Made by a program: the position numbers and the translations under genes. Shown here piece after piece: positions 15,354 to 22,583 of a stretch of DNA of 25,695 nucleotides. This stretch comes from a bacterium (lineage in GTDB: Bacteria; UBA9089; UBA9088): assembly GCA_040756715.1 (NCBI GenBank), contig JBFLYE010000186.1, positions 1 through 25,695 on the forward strand. The letters run 5' to 3'. Every line of letters begins with the position of its first letter. Within the stretch, counting starts at the first letter, position 1. The notes under the pieces are model-generated. The model saw nothing but the letters and a program-made list of their open reading frames with translations. It was not told the origin of the DNA and did not search any database.

Positions 15354-16221
15354 TTTTTTCCTCCTTCAGAACCTTCTTTATCTGGACAGCCATATTTCCT
15401 CCTGATATGCCAGGGGTGGCAATAAATCTTTCCTTTCCTCCTACACACAAGACAACACCATCAGAAACTCTGGTGGGAAGCTTTAGGACATCACCGCAAG
15501 AGAGATTTAAGACCTCCTTTATTGTTAATTTTGTCTTCCCAAGAAGGGCAACCACGGAAAGGGAGATAAGCCCAATTGTTGTAGAAGTCATTTCTTTTGT
15601 TTTCTTTTCCTCCTTTGGTTTTGTGGTTAGTCTATCAAGGTATGGTTCAATGCTTATGAATGGAAGGCATAAAGAAAAATTTTCTTCCCTTTCCTTTATT
15701 TTTATTTTAAAACCCGTTTTTAGGATAATCTCGTTTGGAGATATAGCCTTAAGAGAAAGGGGGTTTGTTGCTATGTCCTCTAATTTAAAATCTATCTCAC
15801 AAACCCTGGCCCATGCCTGTTTAAGGAAACTTATAAGCTCATCCAGCACTTTTTTAAGAATCTCCCTCTCAACGCTTGTTATCTCCCTATCTATTTCAAT
15901 GCTTTCTCCCTTTCCCCCCAAAAATTTATCAATGAGGTAAAAAGCAAGGCTTGGTTTTAGCCAGATTATAGAAAGGGATGTAAGTGGAGCTTGGGAAATT
16001 AAACCGAGTATTGTTGGATATGGATATTTTGCGATAAAGCTTGAGTAATCTGTCTGTAAAGAATCCTCTGTTTCTATGGTAACCTCTTCTCCTGATCTAT
16101 TGGAAAGCCAAGCCCCTGTTTTTTTAGAAAACCCCTCATAAATTGTCTTTAAGCTAATGAGATTATCCTTGGTTAGCCGTGGTGGATTTCTAAAATCATA
16201 ATCGTAAATCTCTTTTTCCAT
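15346..16221 (-). CDS. fliM: Flagellar motor switch protein FliM, lacking the CheY-binding N-terminus
   Basis: The 291-residue C-ring protein begins MEKEIYDYDFRNPPRLTKDNL, which corresponds to about residue 40 of typical FliM. The middle domain shows PSLAFYLIDKFLGGKG, EREILKKVLDEL and NPLSLKAISPNEIIL. The C-terminal SpoA domain shows LTIKEVLNLSCGDVLKL. The usual N-terminal CheY-P binding peptide (LSQxEIDALL-like) is absent. An in-frame TGA lies directly before the ATG and a sigma-70-like promoter just upstream, so a longer start is excluded. FliM normally forms the switch with FliG and FliN, neither of which is in this window. dxs overlaps its 3' end. Confidence 0.94.
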   Translation of the reverse strand: MEKEIYDYDFRNPPRLTKDNLISLKTIYEGFSKKTGAWLSNRSGEEVTIETEDSLQTDYSSFIAKYPYPTILGLISQAPLTSLSIIWLKPSLAFYLIDKFLGGKGESIEIDREITSVEREILKKVLDELISFLKQAWARVCEIDFKLEDIATNPLSLKAISPNEIILKTGFKIKIKEREENFSLCLPFISIEPYLDRLTTKPKEEKKTKEMTSTTIGLISLSVVALLGKTKLTIKEVLNLSCGDVLKLPTRVSDGVVLCVGGKERFIATPGISGGNMAVQIKKVLKEEKNE

Positions 16222-16229
16222 TCATCTTT

Positions 16230-16258
16230 ATTATGACAAATCTTTGATTTTTTGTCAA
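16230..16258 (-). promoter_or_regulatory. Sigma-70-type promoter of fliM-dxs
   Basis: On the minus strand: TTGACA (16258-16253), 17-nt spacer, CATAAT (16235-16230). Eight nt separate the -10 from the fliM ATG, so the transcript is nearly leaderless. It separates fliM-dxs from the upstream flgB-flgC-fliE unit. Confidence 0.7.
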
Positions 16259-16284
16259 ACAAAGAAGAGATAAGGCAGATTAAC

Positions 16285-16575
16285 TTACCTCCCCATTCCC
16301 ATAATTTCCTGGTAGGCACGCAAAGCTTGATTCCTGATTGCCATTGTAAAATTAAGGGCTATTTCTGCCTTCTCAGTGGCAATCATAAGGTCATGGATAT
16401 TCTCAAGCTTTCCCAATACAAGGTCTTGGGTAAGCTTATCTGCATTGTTTTCTAGCCGATTTGTCTCCTTTAAACCAGAAAGTACAAGGTCAAATAATCC
16501 ATTTTTATCCTTTTTGGTCTCAATCTTTGGTTGAACACTTGGCTCTGGTAATAAAGAAAATAAATCAACTTCCAT
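16285..16575 (-). CDS. fliE: Flagellar hook-basal body protein FliE
   Basis: The 96-residue protein connects the MS-ring to the rod. The family's C-terminal region is clear: LENIHDLMIATEKAEIALNFTMAIRNQALRAYQEIMGM, ending near the usual conserved position. The N-terminal 40 residues are variable and charged. A GGAAGG lies about 8 nt before the ATG. It follows flgC after a 55-bp spacer carrying a heptanucleotide array. fliF, which often follows fliE, is not here; fliM comes next behind its own promoter. Confidence 0.95.
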   Translation of the reverse strand: MEVDLFSLLPEPSVQPKIETKKDKNGLFDLVLSGLKETNRLENNADKLTQDLVLGKLENIHDLMIATEKAEIALNFTMAIRNQALRAYQEIMGMGR

Positions 16576-16601
16576 TATTTCTACCTTCCTTTTTGTCTCT
16601 C

Positions 16602-16629
16602 TGACTCCAGGCTCCTGACTCTTGACTTA
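16602..16629. repeat. Heptanucleotide array between flgC and fliE
   Basis: Four in-phase units on the plus strand: TGACTCC, AGGCTCC, TGACTCT and TGACTTA. On the minus strand these are AGTCA-containing units related to the GAGTCAA array in flgA. The array ends one base from the flgC stop and is entirely intergenic here. Confidence 0.7.
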
Positions 16630-16630
16630 T

Positions 16631-17077
16631 TCATATTTCCAATGCCTTCATCATCATCTGCTTGGCATTTCTTGCTGCTGTAACATTTGCCTCATATGCA
16701 CGCGCGGCTGTGATTAAATTTATCATCTCTGTGGCAAGGTTTATATTTGGATATGCCACATAGCCATTTTCATCAGCATCTGGATGGCCTGGTTCATACT
16801 TTAACTTAGGAGGTGTTTTATCCTCCTCTATCCTTAAAACTCTGACGCCATTACCCGGTTCAATGGTTATGGGAGGCTTAATAAATGGCAGGTTGAATAA
16901 TGGCTCTTGTCTTCTTGGTGTAAATATGGGAAATCTCCTTTTGTATGGACCTCCCTCAGGTGTCCTTGTTGTATTGGCATTGGCAATGTTTTCTGAGATA
17001 ATATCCATCCTTAATTTCTCAGCCGACATTCCAGATGCCGATGCATCTATTCCCCTAAACAATCCACCGGTTAACAT
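16631..17077 (-). CDS. flgC: Flagellar basal-body rod protein FlgC
   Basis: The 148-residue proximal rod subunit shows the diagnostic FlgC motifs: GIDASASGMSAEKLRMDIISENIANANTTRTPEGGPYKRR in the N-terminal half, GHPDADENGYVAYPNINLATEMINLITAARAYEANVTAARNAKQMMMKALEI at the C-terminus. An AAGGAGGGAG ribosome-binding site lies just before the ATG, which overlaps the flgB stop by one nt (TAATG). It belongs to flgB-flgC-fliE. Confidence 0.97.
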   Translation of the reverse strand: MLTGGLFRGIDASASGMSAEKLRMDIISENIANANTTRTPEGGPYKRRFPIFTPRRQEPLFNLPFIKPPITIEPGNGVRVLRIEEDKTPPKLKYEPGHPDADENGYVAYPNINLATEMINLITAARAYEANVTAARNAKQMMMKALEI

Positions 17078-17475
17078 TATCTCCCTCCTTGGGCAACCAG
17101 CTTAAGCAGGCTAAACTTCTTTGCCAGCCTGGTTGCTATTGCATTGTAATAAATTGCATTCTTTACTAGGTCTTCCATCTCTTTATCTATGTCAACATTA
17201 TTTCCATCATTCCTATATATTGTATCATTTTCTGTAATAATTCTGGAAGAATTTTCATTCTTTTCATAGGAAAATGGAATATGCTTTGGATTTAGCCTCT
17301 TTGCAGAGAGCTTGTTTTTCTTTAGAGCATCTTCAAAAACAACAGATTGCCTTTTAAAGCCTGGTGTATTCACATTGGCAATATTGTTTGAGATAACATT
17401 GTGCCTAAGTGTAGCAGAATCTAGCCCTTTCTTTGCCAGCTCAATTGTTTTTGCAGATAAACTATCAATAAACAT
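17077..17475 (-). CDS. flgB: Flagellar basal-body rod protein FlgB
   Basis: The 132-residue proximal rod subunit has an N-terminal ATLRHNVISNNIANVNTPGFKRQSVVFEDAL motif and a C-terminal NDGNNVDIDKEMEDLVKNAIYYNAIATRLAKKFSLLKLVAQGG, both FlgB hallmarks. It is first gene of flgB-flgC-fliE and starts 10 nt below a sigma-28-like promoter, so its mRNA leader is very short. It runs divergently from queA. Confidence 0.96.
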   Translation of the reverse strand: MFIDSLSAKTIELAKKGLDSATLRHNVISNNIANVNTPGFKRQSVVFEDALKKNKLSAKRLNPKHIPFSYEKNENSSRIITENDTIYRNDGNNVDIDKEMEDLVKNAIYYNAIATRLAKKFSLLKLVAQGGR

Positions 17476-17485
17476 TTCATCTTAT

Positions 17486-17512
17486 ATATCGGCAATTTTC
17501 CCCTATTACTTG
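17486..17512 (-). promoter_or_regulatory. Sigma-28 (FliA)-like promoter of flgB-flgC-fliE
   Basis: On the minus strand: CAAG (17512-17509), 15 nt, GCCGATAT (17493-17486), close to the FliA consensus. Its -35 overlaps the -35 of the divergent queA promoter (17510-17515), so the two polymerases should compete for this site. Confidence 0.75.
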
Positions 17513-17538
17513 ACATAAATTTTTAAAGGCTTTAAAAT
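17510..17538 (+). promoter_or_regulatory. Sigma-70-type promoter of queA
   Basis: TTGACA (17510-17515), 17-nt spacer, TAAAAT (17533-17538), then six Ts and the queA ATG at 17545. The predicted transcription start falls on the A of that ATG, the clearest leaderless case in the window. Confidence 0.75.
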
Positions 17539-17544
17539 TTTTTT

Positions 17545-18507
17545 ATGAATCTTGGTGATTTCTCTTATTCCCTTCCCCGCTCTTTTATTGCCCAGGAGCC
17601 AATAAAAGAAAGGGGGAAATGTAAGATGCTTTTCTTTGATAAAAAAAGGCAAAAAATAGAGCATCTTAAATTCTTTGATATTGTAAATATTCTCTCTCCC
17701 AAAGACTCTCTTGTGCTTAATAAAACAAAGGTATTTCCTGCAAGGCTTATTAAAGATGGAATAGACATCCTTTTGATAAGAGAAAAAGAAAAGAATATCT
17801 GGGAGATATTAGCAAAGCCAAGAAAGAAAATAAAAGAGGGAAAAATCCTTGATTTTGGAATCCTTAAAGGAGAAATTATCTCTCCCTCTCTTATCAAATT
17901 CAATGGCAATGGGAATTTATTTTCTATCCTGGAAAGAATAGGAAAAACGCCCCTTCCTCCCTATATAAAAAGAGAGCCGAATTGTGAAGATAAGATTTAT
18001 TATCAAACTGTATATGCAAAAGATTTGGGTTCAATCGCCGCACCCACTGCCGGCCTTCATTTTACCGATGAGATTCTTTTAAAATTAAAGGAAAATGGAA
18101 TTTCTATAGCCTACCTTACCCTCCATATCGGACTTGGCACATTTAAGCCGGTCCGCTGCAGCGATATTAGGGAACATAGGATGGATAGGGAATATGTAAG
18201 GATAGAGGAAAAAATCCCTGAAGATAAAAGAATAATCGCCTGCGGAACATCGGTGGTAAGAGCATTAGAGTCAGGAGGAAGAGATCAGAAGTTAGGAGTC
18301 GGATTTTGGACAGAGTTATTTATTTACCCTGGGTTTAGATTTAAGATAATCTCTGGGTTGCTTACAAATTTTCACCTTCCTAAAAACCCTCCTTTTATTA
18401 TGACCTCTGCATTTGTTGGCTTGGAGAAACTAAAGGAAATTTATGAAATAGCAATTGAAAAGAATTATAGATTTGGAAGCTATGGAGATTGTATGATTGT
18501 TCTATGA
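17545..18507 (+). CDS. queA: tRNA preQ1(34) S-adenosylmethionine ribosyltransferase-isomerase
   Basis: QueA makes epoxyqueuosine at tRNA position 34 by transferring the ribose part of SAM to preQ1. At 320 residues it is slightly short of the usual 340-350. Motifs: FSYSLPRSFIAQEPIKERGKCKMLFFD, DSLVLNKTKVFPARL, YQTVYAKDLGSIAAPTAGLHFTDEIL, LHIGLGTFKPV, HRMDREYV, GTSVVRALES and FIYPGFRFKIISGLLTNFHLPKN. The linker after ALES (residues about 242-253) is encoded by five degenerate heptanucleotide units (18268-18302). A sigma-70-like promoter abuts the ATG. It overlaps the next gene by 4 nt (ATGA), an unexpected pairing with a secreted protease. Confidence 0.97.
   Translation: MNLGDFSYSLPRSFIAQEPIKERGKCKMLFFDKKRQKIEHLKFFDIVNILSPKDSLVLNKTKVFPARLIKDGIDILLIREKEKNIWEILAKPRKKIKEGKILDFGILKGEIISPSLIKFNGNGNLFSILERIGKTPLPPYIKREPNCEDKIYYQTVYAKDLGSIAAPTAGLHFTDEILLKLKENGISIAYLTLHIGLGTFKPVRCSDIREHRMDREYVRIEEKIPEDKRIIACGTSVVRALESGGRDQKLGVGFWTELFIYPGFRFKIISGLLTNFHLPKNPPFIMTSAFVGLEKLKEIYEIAIEKNYRFGSYGDCMIVL
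18268..18302. repeat. Degenerate heptanucleotide array inside queA
   Basis: In-phase units GAGTCAG, GAGGAAG, AGATCAG, AAGTTAG and GAGTCGG resemble the GAGTCAA units of flgA. They encode the poorly conserved linker between the ALES and FIYPG motifs. The match is imperfect and could be chance. Confidence 0.45.
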
Positions 18508-20150
18508 GGGTCTTAATATTTCTTTTATTTCCCAGCCTTATCTTTGCTGATTTTGTAAAAGATGAGATTCTTGTAAAATTTAAGGAAAAAAGGGGGATTC
18601 AAGTAATGGGGGTTGATGTGGAATCCTTTAATGAGCTTTTTGATAATATCTATAGAATTAAGCTTAAAAAGGATTCTAATATTTTTAAGACAATTGAGAA
18701 ATTTAAAGATAATCCAGATGTTGTCTATGCCGAGCCGAATTATATCCGAAAGGCTTATACAACACCAAATGACCCTAAATTTAATGACCAATGGCCGTTT
18801 CCTAAAATTTCTGCACCAGATGCTTGGGATATAGAAAAGGGAACATCTTCTGTGGTCATTGCCATATTAGACACAGGGATTGATTATAATCATCCTGACT
18901 TAAACGATAAAATCATTGGAAGCCAAAGCTTTGTTCCCTATGAAAAAGACCCAATGGACTATCATAGCCATGGAAGCCATGTTTCTGGTATTGCCGCTGG
19001 TGAAACAAACAATGGGATTGGTATAACAGGTCTTGCCTGGAATTGCAAGATATTGGCGATAAAATGCCTTGATGCAGAAGGTTATGGTAATGATGCTGAT
19101 ATATCTTTGGCAATAAGATATTCAGCAGATAATGGTGCAAAGGTAATCAATATGAGTTTAGGAGCTCCTCAGGTAGGAAATGTTTTAAAAGATGCCTGTG
19201 GTTATGCCTATAATAAAAATGTATTCATTGTTGCAGCAGCAGGAAATGATGGGAGAGAGGAAAAAAACTACCCCGCCGCCTATGATAATGTAATGGCTGT
19301 GGCAGCAACAGATAGATACGACCAAAAGGCAGGGTTTTCCCAATATGGCAACTGGGTTGATATTTCTGCACCTGGGGTTTATATCTTAAGCACAATTCCA
19401 GAGGAAAAAGGCACATATGCCTATATGTCTGGAACATCAATGGCATCTCCATTTGTTGCAGGCTTGGCAGGCCTTTTATTCTCAAGGTATCCAGGTGCAA
19501 CAAATGCCTTTGTTTTTAATGAAATAAGAAATAGGTCTGATAACATTGGGAGGGAAGATTTTGGAAGGATAAATGTCCTTTATAGCTTATGGGGAGAAAA
19601 TAGACCCCCTTTAGGATTTTCCCTTATCCAGCCAGAAAATAATGGATGGACATCAAGCCAGCACCCTACATTTAGATGGAGCACATCAATTGACCCAGAT
19701 TGGAAGGATAAGATCAGATATTCTCTCTTCTTGAGAAAAGGTGGAGAAGGGCTAAAGAATGTTGCAAATACAAGTGATACATTTTGGACACCAAATTTTA
19801 AAGAGCCATTAGCGATGGATACAACATATTCTTGGCAGGTTATTGCCTCTGATTCTCGGGGAGGCACAGCATCATCTTCTATTTCAACATTTACCACAAC
19901 CTCCATTAAAGTTTTCCCAAACCCAGCAAAATTTGGGCAAATTGTAAGATTTAGAGGCAGCCCTTTAACCTTTAAGGATACATTTATCTTAATCTATACA
20001 ATATCTGGAGAGCTTGTGGTAAAGCTTCCCGCAGGCAGAGGGGAAGAAATTTCTTGGGATACAAAAAACATTGCCTCTGGTGTCTATCTTTATACCATAA
20101 GCAATTCAGATAAAACATTTGGCCTTGGAAAGATAGGGGTGATTAAGTAG
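18504..20150 (+). CDS. Secreted subtilisin-like (S8) serine protease with type IX-like C-terminal sorting domain
   Basis: From ATG 18504, in an ATGA overlap with queA, the product is 548 residues. A signal peptide covers 1-15. An I9-like propeptide (FVKDEILVKFK to DVVYAEPNYI) covers about 17-82. The S8 domain has Asp123 (ILDTGID), His156 (HGSHVSG), oxyanion Asn248 (AAGND) and Ser312 (SGTSMASP). A fibronectin-III-like domain spans about 370-465 (PPLGFSLIQPENN to STFTT). The last 80 residues have the VFPNPAKFGQ, SGELV and ASGVYLY pattern of T9SS/Por or FlgD-like C-terminal domains. It is therefore probably exported across both membranes. The substrate is unknown. An ATG 15 nt upstream gives no better signal peptide. 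Confidence 0.9.
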   Translation: MRVLIFLLFPSLIFADFVKDEILVKFKEKRGIQVMGVDVESFNELFDNIYRIKLKKDSNIFKTIEKFKDNPDVVYAEPNYIRKAYTTPNDPKFNDQWPFPKISAPDAWDIEKGTSSVVIAILDTGIDYNHPDLNDKIIGSQSFVPYEKDPMDYHSHGSHVSGIAAGETNNGIGITGLAWNCKILAIKCLDAEGYGNDADISLAIRYSADNGAKVINMSLGAPQVGNVLKDACGYAYNKNVFIVAAAGNDGREEKNYPAAYDNVMAVAATDRYDQKAGFSQYGNWVDISAPGVYILSTIPEEKGTYAYMSGTSMASPFVAGLAGLLFSRYPGATNAFVFNEIRNRSDNIGREDFGRINVLYSLWGENRPPLGFSLIQPENNGWTSSQHPTFRWSTSIDPDWKDKIRYSLFLRKGGEGLKNVANTSDTFWTPNFKEPLAMDTTYSWQVIASDSRGGTASSSISTFTTTSIKVFPNPAKFGQIVRFRGSPLTFKDTFILIYTISGELVVKLPAGRGEEISWDTKNIASGVYLYTISNSDKTFGLGKIGVIK

Positions 20151-20178
20151 ATTTGGGGATTGATTAAAATAAACGGCG

Positions 20179-21306
20179 GTGAATATTGTAGTTTTAGGAG
20201 GAACAGGTTCAATTGGAAGGTGTTCTCTTCGGGTTATCCAGGCTTTAGGTTTCAAGCTTCTTGGAATATCGGGTGGAAAGAATATTTCCCTCCTTGAAGA
20301 AGAAGCAAGGAAGTATTTACCCCCTGTGGTTGCAATTGCTGACGAAAAGAAATTTGATGAGCTTAAAGATAGATTAAGGGATTTGCCCTGTAAGGTTCTG
20401 GGTGGACAGGAGGGAATCCTTGAGCTGGCAAGCCTTAAAGGGGCTGACCGGGTGATTATAGCCATATCTGGTGCAGCATCTTTACTTCCAACCCTTTATG
20501 CTATAAGAGCTGGGAAAAATGTCTGCCTTGCTTCAAAGGAGGCTTTTGTTTTGGCAGGTGAGATTTTAAAAAATGAGGCGAAGGAAAGGAATGTCTCAAT
20601 AATTCCCATTGATTCTGAACATTCTGCCATATTCCAATGTATTTCAGGAAAGGAAAAGCCTGAGAGAATAATCCTTACCGCATCGGGTGGCCCATTTCTC
20701 AATAGAGAGACCCTGAATGATATTACCCCAGAAGAGGCTTTGGTTCATCCCATATGGATGATGGGAAGGAGGATAAGCATTGATTCTTCTACACTAATGA
20801 ATAAGGCATTTGAAATAATTGAGGCATCACATTTATTTGACATAGATATTGAAAAAATAGATGTGGTAATACACCCTGAATCCATTGTTCATTCTATGGT
20901 TGAGTTCTCTGATGGCTCTATTTTGGCACAAATGTCTGTTCCAGATATGAGCCTTCCCATAGCCTATAGCCTTACATATCCAAAGAGGTTAAAGAGAATG
21001 GCGCCTTCTCTTGATCTTTCCAAGATAGGCTCACTTACATTTAAAAAGCCAGATTTGAAAAGGTTTCCATCCATTACATATGGTTATAATGCAAGAAAGA
21101 TAGGGGGAACAATGCCAGCTGTCTTAAATGCCGCAGATGAGGTTTGTGTAAGTGATTTTTTAGAAAAGAAGATTTCATTTAATGAAATCTTTGAGGGGGT
21201 TAAAAAAGCAATGTCTGCTCATAAGCCCAAAAGAAACCCAACCATTGAAGAAATTTTGGAAGCAGATGCCTGGGCAAGAAATTATGTAAAATGTTTACAT
21301 CAATAA
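20179..21306 (+). CDS. dxr: 1-deoxy-D-xylulose-5-phosphate reductoisomerase
   Basis: Dxr carries out the second MEP-pathway step, converting DXP to MEP with NADPH. The 375-residue product has the Rossmann GGTGSIGRCSLRVI at residues about 7-20, ASKEAFVLAGE, the metal/substrate motif PIDSEHSAIFQC, TASGGPFL, HPIWMMGRRISIDSSTLMNKAFEIIEA and HPESIVHSMVEFSDGS. The start is GTG 20179. A TAAAAT (20165-20170) lies 8 nt before it but lacks a good -35. dxs sits 5 kb away on the opposite strand, so the two MEP genes are not co-transcribed. dxr-rseP is a common arrangement, and the two overlap here by 16 nt. Confidence 0.97.
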   Translation: MNIVVLGGTGSIGRCSLRVIQALGFKLLGISGGKNISLLEEEARKYLPPVVAIADEKKFDELKDRLRDLPCKVLGGQEGILELASLKGADRVIIAISGAASLLPTLYAIRAGKNVCLASKEAFVLAGEILKNEAKERNVSIIPIDSEHSAIFQCISGKEKPERIILTASGGPFLNRETLNDITPEEALVHPIWMMGRRISIDSSTLMNKAFEIIEASHLFDIDIEKIDVVIHPESIVHSMVEFSDGSILAQMSVPDMSLPIAYSLTYPKRLKRMAPSLDLSKIGSLTFKKPDLKRFPSITYGYNARKIGGTMPAVLNAADEVCVSDFLEKKISFNEIFEGVKKAMSAHKPKRNPTIEEILEADAWARNYVKCLHQ

Positions 21307-22583
21307 TAGGGGCAATCTTTGTTTTATCCTTTTGTATCTTTGTCCATGAGCTTGGACATTTTATTGCTGCAATTATAGCCAAGATAAAGGTAAGAAAATT
21401 CTCCATTGGCTTTGGGAAAAAATTGCTTGGCTTTAAGAGGAATGATTGCGAATACCAGATAGCCCTTATCCCATTTGGTGGATATGTTAAGATGGAGGGA
21501 GAATCTCCTAATGAAAGAACAGGGAAGGAAGGTGAATTTTATTCAAAACCCATTTCTGCCAGGATATTTGTCGTCCTAAGTGGTGTTTTTATGAACCTTT
21601 TCTTTGGTTGGCTTTTGTTCTTTATGATATTTACCTTTGGTTCTCCCTCAATTCTGCCCATTGTGGGAGGAGTAATTAAGGGTTCTCCTGCACAAAAAGG
21701 GGGAATAATAAAAGGCGATGAAATTGTAAAAATAGAGAATACACATATTGATGAATGGAAGGATGTGGTAAAAAAGATTGCCATGAATCCAAATAAAACA
21801 TATGAATTTGAGATTAAAAGAGATGGCAAGCTAATAAAGAAAAATATTACCATAGAGGCTATAGATGGAGGGATGGGCTATATTGGGATTTCCCCTTGGC
21901 TTGCCCCAAGAATAGGGGGTTTTCTTAAAGGATTTCCGGGGGAGAAATCGGCTCTTTTAAAGGGTGATTTAATAAAAGAGATAAATAAAAAGGAAATCTT
22001 TGCTTGGGAAGATGTGGTTGAGGTAATCTATAAAAATCCAGGCGTTCCTTGTTCTTTAAAGGTAGAGAGGGGAAATAAAATTTTTTCTTTAACCATTGTC
22101 CCAATACAGAAGCTAATTGGCACGCAAACCATTGGTATGATAGGGATTACACCCTCATTTTATACAACAAAAAGATACAATCCCATTATTGCATCTTGCA
22201 AGGCATCCTCTGAGGTATATGACCTTATTGTCTTAAACATTGTTGGGATATATAAAATGATAAGGGGCGATATATCACCAAAAATGGTATCAGGTCCGAT
22301 TGGAATCCTTCAAATAGCTTGCAAAACAGCCCATGAGGGATTTGTCCATCTTTTACGATTTACAGCCCTAATGAGCGTCTGCCTTGTTATTGTCAATCTT
22401 CTTCCCATCCCAATAGCAGATGGTGGTCTGGTTTTATTCTTTATTATTGAGGGAATAAGGAGAAAGCCATTTTCAGAAACATTTTACGAGAGGGCAAATC
22501 AGGTCGGTTTTGGAATAATCATTTTAATCCTTTTCTTTGCCTCGATGAATGATATAACAAGAATATTTGAGGGGTTTAAGTAA
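21291..22583 (+). CDS. rseP: RseP-type site-2 intramembrane zinc metalloprotease
   Basis: The 430-residue inner-membrane protease typically cleaves anti-sigma factors or remnant signal peptides. The N-terminal membrane segment contains the HExxH zinc motif (FVHELGHFIAA), followed by GYVKMEGE. Two PDZ-like regions follow (around GVIKGSPAQKGGIIKGDEIVKI and FPGEKSALLKGDLIKEI), and C-terminal membrane segments carry NLLPIPIADGG, the third zinc-site motif with Ala where Leu is usual. Length matches family. It overlaps dxr by 16 nt and lgt by 1 nt (TAATG), so the run is clearly one operon. Confidence 0.95.
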   Translation: MFTSIIGAIFVLSFCIFVHELGHFIAAIIAKIKVRKFSIGFGKKLLGFKRNDCEYQIALIPFGGYVKMEGESPNERTGKEGEFYSKPISARIFVVLSGVFMNLFFGWLLFFMIFTFGSPSILPIVGGVIKGSPAQKGGIIKGDEIVKIENTHIDEWKDVVKKIAMNPNKTYEFEIKRDGKLIKKNITIEAIDGGMGYIGISPWLAPRIGGFLKGFPGEKSALLKGDLIKEINKKEIFAWEDVVEVIYKNPGVPCSLKVERGNKIFSLTIVPIQKLIGTQTIGMIGITPSFYTTKRYNPIIASCKASSEVYDLIVLNIVGIYKMIRGDISPKMVSGPIGILQIACKTAHEGFVHLLRFTALMSVCLVIVNLLPIPIADGGLVLFFIIEGIRRKPFSETFYERANQVGFGIIILILFFASMNDITRIFEGFK

